A stretch of DNA of 64,000 nt from Zoroaster sp. YZ-2022 (GCA_029582265.1 CM055816.1:7440047-7504046), one strand, 5' to 3'. Shown: positions 21,643-31,554, counted from the first letter of the stretch. Numbers and translations are program-made. The notes: a model not told the origin generated them from the letters alone.

Positions 21643-23570
21643 AACCAGTTATTCGCGGAGGCCGTGTAGACAGGCAATTTTTTTTCCGCAATGCGGATCG
21701 GAGAAACATCTAAACACACCACCAGGAAACTCGGAATATTTGTATGCATGCTCGGTTGGCGTGATAACGAGCCACGTGCGTAAAGTGGCGTGCACAGAAG
21801 GCGTGACCACACGCTGTGGAAGCTTCCATTGTCCTTTCGGGTGGCGTGAAAACCAGCATTTTGGCAGAGCTCGTGCTTGATTGGCGGTGTTATTGTGCAA
21901 CGCATGTTCGGCACAAGGCGGAGGCCGTGTAGCAACGCTCGCTTCACATGGGTGGTTCAGACCTGCCAACTAATGCGATTTTGCCGTGCCCGTGCGAAAT
22001 TTGTTGAAAATCGACCGTCGTTTTCCCCCATAAAATCTGAGGTTTTGACCATTTTTGACACGCCCGAAAAAAATCGAGTTCAAAAGGCTGCGGTGTAGAT
22101 TATGCAAGATAAAAAATGGCTGCGGTGACTGTAGAGGGCACGAGGCTCGACACTACTCTACATCCAGCGATCTCGTAAGCAAGGCGTCCGTGGTTGGTGC
22201 ATGGGATGTAAACAAATGCATTTGGGACGGGCGTATTAACCAATCGGGAGCGTTGTATACAAAACACTAGGCATTACGATAGATGAATGGCGTCATTTGA
22301 GTAGTGCTGCGACCATGCATGCAGGCGATAATTTTATGATCTAGTTTGAGCGTGAAATGAATGTTTAAATAAACTTGACCTCCAAAAAGATAAAAGGAAT
22401 CAATCGTACAAAACAGAATACTCAGAGAAATGGGATTTCATACAGCCATCTCAGAAAGGAGAAAATCATGCACGATGTACATTGTGTAGTTCGGCCTTTC
22501 AGCATCGCTCACAGACACAGTGGATCGTATGACATTACGCACCACATTGAAACCGCCAAGCACCGAAGTATTGCCGAGACTAAGAGTGCTAATCACCGTG
22601 CCATCTACATCCAACTTTAGGTGGATTAATTAAGCTAGAGGCAGTATTAGGTCTGATTACCAGCTCTGAAGCTGTATGACTATGAATAAATCCGAATCGG
22701 ACCTAGAGGCTATGGCATTTTCTGTGTTGTATGTTATCTGGGAACATCATTCCAGGGAAATAATCTTCCGACACACACCATATAATATTATTATAACATC
22801 AACATGCTAATATTTAGGCCCTATATAGTGAAAATATATTATGTTACCTGTTACCTTTTGACTTAGTTTCTGCGGGCACTTTTCTTAAAAGTCCCCACAT
22901 ACGGCGAAGCTCTGTTCAAATTTTTTTTTAATGAATTATTTTAATCTGACCTCGCACCATGTGCTTTTTATAGAAAACTATAATGTACACCTGTAAGTAT
23001 TAAAGTTGGAGCATTGCAGCCACATTAAACCTTTGTTCGTAAGCTCGTCTATGTATATTTTTGGAAAATACAGTTTTTTATGAAAAATACAACTTTTGGA
23101 GTTTCAGAATACAGTTTTGTGATCCCAAAGGTTGGCAGGTCTGGTGGTTGTGCGGGGGCACTCGTAAACCTGTTCCACACCTTTGTCTTTGCCTCCATTG
23201 AAATCTATAAAGCTGCGGTATACTAAGATTTCTATAGACCAATTACCGTGCACCATTGTTACTCGGTACCATGCCACTCGGATAATGGGCTAGGAATCCT
23301 TCCTCCATGCTTGGTTGACGTGTAAATACAACGAAGAATTCTTTCGAGGGCTCGGTGGACTTCTAAAGACGCAACACCAAATACGCCCTCCTGGCTATAA
23401 TTCCCACAGGAAACTTCGCCAATTTATCTGCTAATAAGCTAAATGAGGTGTCTCATCTTAGTTTCATTAGCGTAACCAAAAAAATTCCATAAAAAGCAGC
23501 GTTTGTGTGTGAAAAAGAAACCCGCACAGGGGCCCAGAAAAACTTTTTTTATTCCCGACGCAAACTGGTT
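21643..23570. mobile_element. 1.9-kb TTAA-target element, longer relative of the MITE at 2009
   Basis: The ends aaccagttattcgcg and cgcaaactggtt are near-inverse, flanked by TTAA at 21639-21642 and 23571-23574. The left 180 bp and right 75 bp match the 243-bp element at 2009-2251, so both belong to one family. The element sits inside the hAT-like element at 21507-24365. The only coding-like trace is a short zinc-finger-like frame at 22375-22620. A piggyBac-type superfamily would fit the TTAA target but is not proven. Confidence 0.75.
22375..22620 (+). pseudogene. Remnant of a transposase-type zinc finger
   Basis: The frame contains MHDVHCVVRPFSIAHRHSG, then SYDITHHIETAKH and SIAETKSANHRAIYIQL. 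The order C...FSIAH-x-G-x-SYDI-x-x-H...KH resembles the N-terminal BED-like zinc finger of hAT-family transposases and domesticated relatives. Here the second cysteine of the expected C-x2-C is arginine and there is no catalytic domain after the stop, so this is a dead fragment. It could belong to the inner TTAA element or be captured by it. The identification is by pattern only. Confidence 0.4.
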
Positions 23571-24631
23571 TTAAAAGAAAAAGAAACAAGACAACCGGCA
23601 ACCAAAAAGACACAATTTCTGGGTCACAAGTTTACATCAAAGAAATGTCTGCCGACTTTGGAATGTTGAATGTATCAATTTGGGATTAGAGCCAAGACAA
23701 GAGTTGGGGCTATTGTTCACTTGACAATGACTGACAGGTTGTGGTTTTACACTCCCAGACCAAGAGACAATAACCTCTGGGACCTGGTTCTTGGCTGGTT
23801 TACAAGCTATTATAAACTAAACACGCGTGGGTCCCACTCTGCCTGACACGCGGGTACCCCGCTCATCTGGTTTTTGCCTAAGCAGTGTGGTAGCGGAACC
23901 AGTGTCATTTAACGTTGAATGCTTATAAATAGATCGCGGCAGGCCGCATAGTTACAAATGCGGTGCATCAAAAACATTCTCTTGAAAAGAAACAAAGTTG
24001 CTGGCCAATTAAAATGTATCAATAAAGCTTCCTTCAAGATAAAATAAATCTCTCAGTGGCAACAAATTATTGTTGTTCACAATTAGTTCTCGAACTGAAC
24101 AAAGGAAATTTTGGGGTGTTTATTTTTCACCATGGAATAAATTATAGCGTATCGGCCGATTTATAGCGTATCGGTATTTTTTATAGCGTATCGGGCATGC
24201 CTGGCTAGAACACTGATGTTATGCGAATCTACTTAGATTCGCGTTGTTAATGTTGGGCGCGAATCTTCGCGCGAATCGAAAAGTCATGGAAAAGTCATGG
24301 AATACTTGTTGTAAAGGTCATGGAAAGTCATGGAATTATCTTAGTAAAAAAGTGTACGAACCCTGATAATGTATCCTTTGCCAATTTGGCGCTCTATAAA
24401 TCCAGTTATTATTATTATTATTATATTATGGTTATACATAGCTATGCTAATAAAGTGGGAATGATTTCAGGCGTGAAGCTAGAAATTTGTCATTTGGGGG
24501 GAGGTGAATTGTTTTGGAAAAACTTAGGCCCCCCAAAAAAATCCCCCCCAGGGGATTTTGTCATTTGAATTGCTTTGGATTCAGAGTCCAGATTCAGGTA
24601 CATAATTTTTCTTAAATCTACTCTGTCACAG

Positions 24632-24865
24632 TTCCCGAAGTTTGCCCGCCTGGCACCTGGTCGGAAGCCGGCTGGGTCGGCTGCAAAGCCTGCGAGGCCG
24701 GCTACGCCTGTGATGAGGGTTCCAAGGTTCCCAACCCCCCGGCTGATATCTGTGAGCCCGGTGGATGGTGTGATGGGAAGACACGGTACGAATGCCCGCC
24801 GGGAACCTATAACCCAAATAATGGATCAACGACACAGAAGACAGCGTGTATACCATGCCCTGCAG
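24632..24865 (+). CDS. Cysteine-rich GCC2/GCC3 exon D
   Basis: The exon lies between ctctgtcacag and the donor gtcagt: 234 nt, phase 1 at both ends. It reads PEVCPPGTWSEAGWVGCKAC, EAGYACDEGSKVPNPPADIC, EPGGWCDGKTRYECPPGTY, NPNNGSTTQKTACIPCPA. This is two to three copies of the C-P-x-G-T-[WY] / C-x2-C module, as in GCC2/GCC3 and ephrin-receptor-like domains. N-N-G-S offers an N-glycosylation sequon, which fits an extracellular protein. Codon use is more GC-rich than the surrounding introns. The terminal G joins exon E's GT to form Gly, giving ...PCPAGYYCPG. Protein identity beyond the module type is unknown. Confidence 0.82.
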
Positions 24866-24988
24866 GTCAGTATGATAATTTAGTTTTTTAAATTGACAAT
24901 TTTTTACCAAATGTACCGTGCGTTGGACGCACTCACTAATAGAACTTTCTGTTTGGTCATTCATAATAAGTGCTAAAGTCAAAGTGAG

Positions 24989-25098
24989 ATTTGCGGTGGC
25001 ACCATGTATTGAAATACTCTGTTTTGAGTAGTGAAGGTTATTCTCATAACCCTCATTACTCAAAATAGATTATTTCACTTCATGGTATCCCTGCAAAT
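24989..25098. mobile_element. Palindromic MITE (110 bp)
   Basis: The left half atttgcggtggcaccatgta...tgaaatactctgttttgag is the imperfect inverse of the right half, ending at atggtatccctgcaaat. The terminal word tgcggtggcaccatg links it to the MITE group at 8687, 15244 and 25671. It lies in the intron between exons D and E. Confidence 0.75.
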
Positions 25099-25113
25099 GT
25101 CATACCTCACCAA

Positions 25114-25433
25114 GGGAGGAGGGCCAAAGTCCTGGTACAGCCAAGCCTTTGAGAAGCCCTAATCATGTAACAATACAGTACCTGCCAATCAACATAACCT
25201 GGGCTTCTGGAGGGCAAGTAGAGCTCATTATAATGGCTGCAGTTGTGAACAAAAGACAGCTGAGGTGTCAGTCAAGTCTGTGTTAACTGTGAGAGCTATT
25301 TGAGATCTATTCATTAGTAAAAGGTCCCTTGTGCTCAGCTAGGGGATTATATAGGCCTCTGGGCCTGGGCAAAGCCTGGGTCTGGCCGGGCAAAGCCTGT
25401 ACCAAGACTTTGGCCCTCCTCCCATAATGTTTG
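25114..25433. mobile_element. MITE with gggaggagggccaaagt ends
   Basis: It starts gggaggagggccaaagtcct and ends agactttggccctcctccc, inverse repeats of about 17 bp. A second copy with the same interior (cctgggcttctggagggc, gctcagctaggggattatat) lies at about 29510-29837. No clear target duplication is visible. Confidence 0.75.
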
Positions 25434-25472
25434 GGTTCTATGAATGATATTTCTACTCCCTTCCTTTCTTAG

Positions 25473-25580
25473 GTTACTACTGTCCTGGACCAGGCGATGC
25501 TGACTACATCACAAACACCTGTCCAACGGGTCACTACTGCCCAGTCGGCACAACATATGAGACTGCATTCCCGTGCCCAG
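25473..25580 (+). CDS. Cysteine-rich GCC2/GCC3 exon E
   Basis: The exon is 108 nt, from a good acceptor (cttcctttcttag) to the donor gtgaga, phase 1 at both ends. It reads YYCPGPGDADYITNTCPTG, HYCPVGTTYETAFPCP. With exon D upstream it forms GYYCPG, and with exon A' downstream the trailing G joins GT to form Gly (PCPGGTYNDL). The three exons 24632-24865, 25473-25580 and 26930-27110 therefore make one continuous frame of about 174 residues. The short symmetric phase-1 exons are typical of modular extracellular proteins. Confidence 0.82.
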
Positions 25581-25670
25581 GTGAGAAGTTTGCAAGGAAT
25601 CAATACGTGTGTGTATGTTGTCAATATACGTTTGGGTATAATGCATCTTCCTTTTACAAAGAGGATTATA

Positions 25671-25795
25671 AGTAAAGACTGTTTGCGGTGACACCATGGG
25701 AAATTCTCAAGTTGAGTAGTAATTAGTTCTAAAAAGAACTAGTGGTTAAAACCCGACGTTTCGATCAGTATGCTCTGGTCATCTTCAGGAGAATG
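25671..25795. mobile_element. MITE-family copy (tgcggtgacaccatg group)
   Basis: gtttgcggtgacaccatggg, then acccgacgtttcgatcag and tgctctggtcatcttcagg. It is paralogous to 8687-8830 and 56158-56300. The ends are not resolved. Confidence 0.55.
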
Positions 25796-25948
25796 CCAGA
25801 CTCTGGGAGATGCTACTGGATGATCCGCACGAAGACTAGATGCTGGAGGATCAGTGTGGTGTAGTGTGCAGGCGGGAAACGGCGGAACTGGGATCCTTGG
25901 AGTGGGGGGGGGGGATGATTATGCTCATTTATATAGAAGACACCTTAA

Positions 25949-26241
25949 CCCTCCTACACATGGAGGCCACTCCCAACCACAAAATTCTGTTCTTTAGCAA
26001 CCTTCAGCAAGCCTGCTGTCCAAGTAATCTTACAAAATCAACTGTGTGCCACCCAAGGCCACTGTAAATGTTTGAACATATTAGTATGGCCTACAATGTA
26101 TCAATGGGATACCACCTTACCCTGCAATCTCATTGGTGTGACAGTGCACAGAAGGGTAACCATAGGAGGCCACTAGCAACAGCTAATGGCTTGGAGTGGC
26201 CTGAATGGGTTGTTTCAAAAATTGCACTGATTGTAGGAGGG
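25949..26241. mobile_element. TTAA-flanked MITE with ccctcctaca TIRs (piggyBac-like)
   Basis: It starts ccctcctaca, ends tgtaggaggg, and is flanked by TTAA at 25945-25948 and 26242-26245. CCC-type ends with TTAA targets are the piggyBac signature. An inverted-orientation relative occupies about 40245-40530, and its end reappears right after the N gap at 59661-59760, so the family has several copies here. Confidence 0.8.
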
Positions 26242-26573
26242 TTAATACCCAAAATACATATAGAACCATCAGTAGCTGCAGTTGTGCACATCACATTAAA
26301 ATAAGTTTGGGGCACCTTCTTATAATTATATTTAATTGTAGATACTCATGTACAAGCTGTTGGGACACCAAGAAGAGAAGTGACCACCCTATATCCCCCC
26401 TACTCCTTCCATAGAGCTAAGCAGCTCTTTGAAAATGTCCCAGTCAAGAGAATTTTGCTCAGCAAACAACAGACTACCAGCAAAAATACATACATTAGTA
26501 CGAAAGTTTAGCTACTAATCAAAGAAATCTACTTAGTGAGTTTTATAGGTTGGTTAATTCTTGCGTCGGGTGA

Positions 26574-26783
26574 TAAACAACTGATTTAATTTTGCCCTAC
26601 ACCGACGTGTGTATAGCACTCTATACTCAGTGCTTTCCGAGTGTGTGTGAAGAAAAGCTTCACAGGTGACTCGGGCAGGATTACTAGTGCTTACTAGTGC
26701 AGACATCTTAACCTCTCGACCACTGAGCTTGCCTGATGACGATTGGCTGGCTAGAATCCTATATAGCAGCAGGTTCCACGATA
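26574..26783 (-). mobile_element. tRNA-related SINE flanked by 30-bp direct repeats
   Basis: The 210-bp insert lies between two perfect 30-bp direct repeats at 26544-26573 and 26784-26813 (tataggttggttaattcttg onward). On the minus strand it has a tRNA-like head (gctcagtggtcgagaggtta) and a conserved body: cactcggaaagcactgag, tgctatacacacgtcggtgt, agggcaaaattaaatc. The body recurs at 28757-28945 (+) and about 52760-52895 (+). Confidence 0.8.
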
Positions 26784-26929
26784 TATAGGTTGGTTAATTC
26801 TTGCGTCGGGTGAATTTTTCTGTTAAGCTAAGCAGCTGTACGGTATTGGCCCCAGATGCGATGGTTTCAAGCGATGCTTTTTTACAGATCATTGGCTGAA
26901 TATACTCTTTGACCTTTGACCCATTACAG

Positions 26930-27110
26930 GTGGTACTTACAATGACCTGACCAATCAGACGTCGGAAGCCCTTGCGTGTAAGCAATGCCCGGCCGGCTAC
27001 TACTGCCCACAGGGGAGTTCTAACTACGATGAGTTGTGTCCTCGTGGATTCTATTGTTTGGAAGGACAAGCCTCTGGATTTGACAATGCCCGTCCGCTTG
27101 GATATTATGG
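26930..27110 (+). CDS. Cysteine-rich GCC2/GCC3 exon A' (second copy of exon A)
   Basis: Same length (181 nt), splice sites and phases as 33-213, and near-identical sequence. It joins exon E in phase (CP-GGTYNDLTNQTSEALACKQC). One difference matters: the cysteine in FDNACPLGYYG of copy A is arginine here (tgt to cgt, FDNARPLGYYG), which would remove a disulphide partner. Another difference is QCLAGYYC in A and QCPAGYYC in A'. The donor gtaagt is intact. This exon and its downstream intron belong to the block duplicated from the window's left end. Confidence 0.8.
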
Positions 27111-27149
27111 GTAAGTACAATGAGCTTTTTTCTATGTAATAGGCCGTGT

Positions 27150-27658
27150 CCGAATTTGGCTATGGCTTTTGGCTGCAGTGGTAATGCTGATGTATAGGAA
27201 GAAACAGTGATATCTTCTCATAGCCACAGCCGTAGCATATTTGGCTACGGCTGTGGCTATTGGCTGCAGTGGCAATGCTGATGTATAGGAAGAAACAGTG
27301 ATCTAGTCATAGCCGTAGCCGTTGCATTTTTGGCTACAGCTACGGCTATTGGCTGCAGCGGCAATGGTGAAATATAGAAAGAAACAGTGATATCTAGCCA
27401 CAGCCGTAGCATATTTGGCTACAGCTATGGCTATTGGCTGCAGTGGCAATGCTGATGTATAGGAAGAAACAGTGATATCTAGTCATAGCTGTAGCCGTAG
27501 CATATTTGGCTATGGCTGTGGCTATTGGCTGCAGTGGAAATGCTGATGTGTAGGAAGAAACAGTGATATCTAGTCATAGCTGTAGCCGTAGCATATTTGG
27601 CTATGGCTGTGGCTATTGGCTGCAGTGGCAATGCTGATGTATAGGAAGAAACAGTGAC
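27150..27658. repeat. Second minisatellite array, about 6 units of 91 bp
   Basis: Same unit (ttggctgcagtgg...gatgtataggaagaaacagtg) and intronic position as 256-1121, but about four units shorter, so copy number has changed since the block duplicated. Confidence 0.85.
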
Positions 27659-27666
27659 TTAGCCAT

Positions 27667-27994
27667 TAAGCTTGGGCGATAACTCGATTACAATATTGAG
27701 AACCTTTTTAAGTTATTGAGATATCGGAAAATAAAGTCACAAATTCCATGGAAACAAAATTTGAACAGTCTTTTCAGCTTTTGGAAGTGAAAAACAAAAC
27801 AAACTACTTCAGAAGTACATACACTACGCAAATGAATTTGCGATTTATTGTGACGCTTATAGGGGGTACATACCTGTTATCGGCTCTAAAACAATCATGC
27901 ATTAATGAAAAAATATTCGCGATACTATTAAAAATCACAATATATGTTTGCTGAGATATCGTGGATGAAAAAAAATCGATATCGCCCAAGCTTA
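27667..27994. mobile_element. hAT-like MITE, second copy of 1130-1467
   Basis: The same ends (taagcttgggcgata) and the same 8-bp TSD ttagccat (27659-27666 and 27995-28002) as the copy at 1130. The shared insertion site shows it was carried by the block duplication. Confidence 0.85.
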
Positions 27995-28756
27995 TTAGCC
28001 ATAGCCGGATACAGCCTTAGCCTTTGATCACACTATGGCCATCTATGTCCGATTCCCTGTATACTCTATGCAGATTAAAGTGTCAAATCTCATTACATAA
28101 TTAGGGACGAGACTATTTTCCCTTCCCGCCTAGGTTTGGTAACGTGGACTTGTATTGAAGACAAACAAGATGACTACGCCGTGATAAGGTCTATAGGACA
28201 TATTTTGGTGTCTAAATTTAAGATCTAAATTTGTTCAGATTCCACAGGAAAATAAAAACATGCTGATTTTTGCTTGACACATGTTTTATCATGTGAGTTT
28301 AAAAGCAAATGTACATCTCAGAGGTGAAGTTTTGTCTTGAGGTCCACCGTATGTCTGCGATGAATGAAGGTGATTATTGTGGAATTTTGAGTTTCTTGTA
28401 AATTATCAATCTTAAACGTTATGAATCATAACGTTTGACATCTTGTGAAAGTTAAAAAAACAGGGTTGTGATTTGTCTGGATTTGTTTGGATTTTCAGAT
28501 TGTTACAAATCACAATGTTGTGACCATCCGGATATTAAAGATTTAAGCAATAAAGGAAAGCAAAGCAAATGCTCAGAACTATAGATTTCACCCCAGCGCT
28601 GTTCACAACAGCGGCACCAATAATAACCCTAGCAAAATTTACGTGGATTTGTCAAACCCCTGATAAAAGTATGTTTTTACAGATGTAGTAAGTCATGTCA
28701 ATAACCAACTTAGTTGTGATATCTTGCCTATAATGTGTCTGATTTCGGTGGAACAC

Positions 28757-29154
28757 ATAACTTGCTTCAGCAGCCCTCCAGTGGTGTAACGGGATCGGGG
28801 GGATGGGGGGTGTAACAAGGTAAGCAGGAGGTCGTGGGTTCGAATCCCGCCCGAGTCGCCTGTGTAGTTTTTTCACAGACACTCGGAAAGCACTGAGCAT
28901 ACAGTGCTATACACACGTCGGTGTAGGGCAAAATTAAATCAAAGGTATATAATGTTCAGTGGGTTTCTTGTGGTAGGAATAAGGATGGCCTTGTAGAGGT
29001 GCTGGTCACCTGTTCTATCTTACCACTCACTGGCTTTGTTTAACATGAATTTTTGTGGATTTTTCATTTTATAGGGTTTGGTTTTATATTTAATTGATGT
29101 AATCTGATTGCCAGTGTAAAATGTAATAAAATAAATTAAATTAAAAAAATTAAA
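28757..29154 (+). mobile_element. SINE insertion in the second block copy
   Basis: Compared with the first block copy (cacattacatatgacctatc near 2478), about 400 bp are inserted. They hold a box B-like ggttcgaatcccgc, the SINE body cactcggaaagcactgag / tgctatacacacgtcggtgt, and a longer 3' part ending in an aataaaataaattaaatta run. The latter may be a LINE-derived tail. Confidence 0.65.
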
Positions 29155-29509
29155 TATCTGCTTTATACACATTGTACAATGTACGTGTATTTATCTAGCA
29201 CAGAAAATACATTAAGGCTTCAAGTTAGCGTTATTTCACAGGGCAAATATATGGTCTGAATACATACATGTACAAATGTACGTGTATGCAGTGATATCAC
29301 TACAGTTAATTAAGTCCCTGGATTGTAACAGTTCTATATGCAAAATTATGTACGATTTTGTAGACAAATTTACAGTGGAAATTGCTTCCGTGGTAACTGT
29401 TAAAACTTGAATGTAAATGAAACCAGTAGTATAAGCTGGTACAAGTGAAAAAAATCACTGCTTGTTTAAACATCGCCCTCATAAGACCATGCGAACCAGC
29501 CAAAATGTG

Positions 29510-29837
29510 GTCCTCCCAAAGGCCAAGCCTTTGAGAAGCCCTAATCATGTAACAATGCAGTACCTGCCAATCTACATAACCTGGGCTTCTGGAGGGCCTA
29601 GCCCAGCCAAGTAGAGCTCATTATACTGGCTGCAGTTGTGAACAAAAGACAGCTGAGGTGTCAGTCAAGTCTGTGTTAACAATAAGAGCTATTTGAGATC
29701 TATTCATTAGTAAAGGGTCTTTTGTGCTCAGCTAGGGGATTATATAGGCTCGTAGGCCTGGGCAAAGCCTGGGCAAAGCCTGGGCCTGGCTGGGCTTCTC
29801 AGGGGCTTGCCTGTACCAGGACTTTGGCCCTCCTCCC
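29510..29837. mobile_element. Second copy of the gggaggagggcc MITE
   Basis: Paralogous over its length to 25114-25433, including agccctaatcatgtaacaat and the tail agcctgtacc...ctttggccctcctccc. Its left end is degraded. Confidence 0.65.
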
Positions 29838-30369
29838 TTAGGTCTTTGAATGGACTCAGTCATCACAAGTCACAGTTGGAATTGTGGATTTGTGGACATC
29901 TCGCTTTTTGACAAACTGACTCGGAACAAACACAAATAAATTCCATCAGTTTCATTTATCAAGAATAACAAGACATTATTTTAACGAGTATAATATTTAA
30001 GTAAGACTAATTGCGGTGACAACATGTGAAATTCTCAATTGAGTACATGTAGTAATTAGTTCCAAGTCATAAAAGACATGCAATGAACAATTGCATTACA
30101 TAAAAGTCAAGTCTCATCAAATCTGCTTACAATTAATAAACTGAATATTTAAGGTTATCAACTCATGAATATAATATGAACTTTGACATTTGTCTGTGCT
30201 CTGAAAGCCTCATCGTTAGGTAGCTAAATAAATAGTGTTCTAATGCTGGATTGGATTGTATATAATTTATTTATTCATGTACTCTGTGGGGATCAGATGC
30301 ATACATGTAGCTAAGATGTTTCGGGGTAGGAGGGGGGTGGAGGAGGAGTTTCAATCATTCAATCACATG

Positions 30370-31034
30370 TGTAAACACCTGCAAACATGGACCTCATATT
30401 GTTTTCCATTGTGATAGCAACCAAGGACTTATTGTTCCTTTTTTTATAGTCCTGGGTTTGTGTGCATAAACACACACAACTCACAATTTTGTAGGCCGAG
30501 GACCTCCCATTGTTCTCCTCTATGTTCTGACAACCGAGGACCTAATGTCCCTTTGTTATAAGTCCTGGGTTTAAATGCGTATGCACATGCACAATTTTGT
30601 ATATGGTGTAAGCCGAGGACCTCTTCTTCCTTTTGTTATAAGTCCTTGGTTTGAATGTACGTGTACACACACAATTTTGTGTACGGTGTAAGCCAAGGAT
30701 CTCCTATTGTTTTCCTCTATTGTTCTGACAACCGAGGACCTATTGTCCCTTTGTTATACCCTGCAAAACAAGAGGTGTTAAAATAACACCAGAGGTGTCA
30801 ACTTTATTCTTCCATGGTGTTTATATTAAAGAAGTTGCCTAATATAAACACCAATGGTGTAGTTTTTAACATCACAGTTTTTGCAGTGTAAGTACTGGGT
30901 TTAAATGCGTATGTACACGCACAATTGTGTATATGATGTAAGCCAAGGACCTATTGTTTTCCTCTATTGTTCTGACAACCGAGGACCTATTGTCCCTTTT
31001 GTTATAAGTCCTGGGTTTCAATTTTGTATATGAT
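30370..31034. repeat. Tandem repeat of accgaggaccta-type units
   Basis: Compound units with ccgaggacctattgtccctt, gttataagtcctgggttt, and acaattttgtgta with gtgtaagccaagg repeat several times and resume at 31554 after an inserted element. It has been interrupted twice by DNA transposons (30759-30888 and 31035-31547). It is absent from the corresponding place in the unit at 9.2 kb apart from single words. Confidence 0.75.
30759..30888. mobile_element. TA-flanked MITE (Tc1/mariner-like)
   Basis: The ends ccctgcaaaa and tttttgcagtg lie between ta dinucleotides (30757-30758 and 30889-30890). Neighbouring repeat units read gttataagtcctggg uninterrupted. The interior holds inverted aacaccaatggtgt and gaggtgt words. 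TA targets suggest Tc1/mariner. Confidence 0.7.
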
Positions 31035-31547
31035 CAGGCCTGTGAAATCTCCGCGTTTTAGCGGATTTCCGCTTTTTTCATTTCCTCTCCCGATTTTAAT
31101 TTCCGCTTTTTTAAAAAATCCGCCCGAAAAAAAAATTCCGTTTTTTATTTAGTTGTAAATTGCGCATTGCGTGTAATTATTGTTTCACGCGGATCTCGAT
31201 CTCGATCGGCGATCCGCGCTGGTTCCCACACCAGATACCGCCTGTTGTTGGATATAAAGCCGTGAATCAGCGTGTATGGCTGATCGTCACACCGTGTTTC
31301 GGCTGGGTCCTACTTGGGCTGGCTATGGCTGGAAAGTGTGCTCACGGAAGCCAATAGCCTTTGGCGCAGTCAATTCCCATAGACTTGCGTGTTATTTCCG
31401 GCCGTAGCCAAGGAATTATACGGCCTAACAACACGCGCGACACACCACAACAACCACCATTTTGTATTCTACGTCCATGTGACACCGGGTCTTTTTTAGG
31501 TTCTCCTCTTTTTCCGCTTTTTTTATCAAACCCCACTCACAGGCCTG
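31035..31547. mobile_element. Element with caggcctgtga TIRs and 6-bp TSD
   Basis: It starts caggcctgtga, ends tcacaggcctg (exact inverse), and is flanked by tatgat at 31029-31034 and 31548-31553. The empty form tatatgatgtaagcc stands in the neighbouring repeat unit near 30912. It is 513 bp without a recognisable transposase. The ends resemble hAT types, though hAT usually duplicates 8 bp. Confidence 0.8.
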
Positions 31548-31554
31548 TATGATG

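Larger units (their letters stand above)
21507..24365. mobile_element. hAT-like element with cagggtt ends inside the SINE
   Basis: It starts cagggttacgtgca and ends gtgtacgaaccctg, imperfect inverse repeats, flanked by the direct repeat ataatg (21501-21506 and 24366-24371). Subterminal words gtcatggaaaacctgg and aagtcatggaa recur near both ends, a feature known from hAT-type elements with this terminus. The flanking direct repeat is 6 bp, not the usual 8. The interior is itself interrupted by the TTAA-type element at 21643-23570. No intact transposase is seen. Confidence 0.72.
21232..24425 (+). mobile_element. tRNA-derived SINE split by a later transposon
   Basis: The 5' part (about 21232-21506) has a tRNA-type head with box B ggttcgaatcc, followed by gtgtccttgagcaagacac, a word shared by many deuterostome SINEs. 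The 3' part resumes at 24366 (ataatgtatcctttgccaat, then ggcgctctataaat and an att repeat tail). The SINE is interrupted after ataatg by the hAT-like element at 21507-24365, with ataatg present on both sides. A second SINE with the same gtgtccttgagcaag word is at 60065-60345. Confidence 0.7.

Noticed and set aside
24626..25063. 145-codon minus-strand open frame
   Set aside because: It is antisense to exon D, whose cysteine pattern and splice phase support the plus strand.
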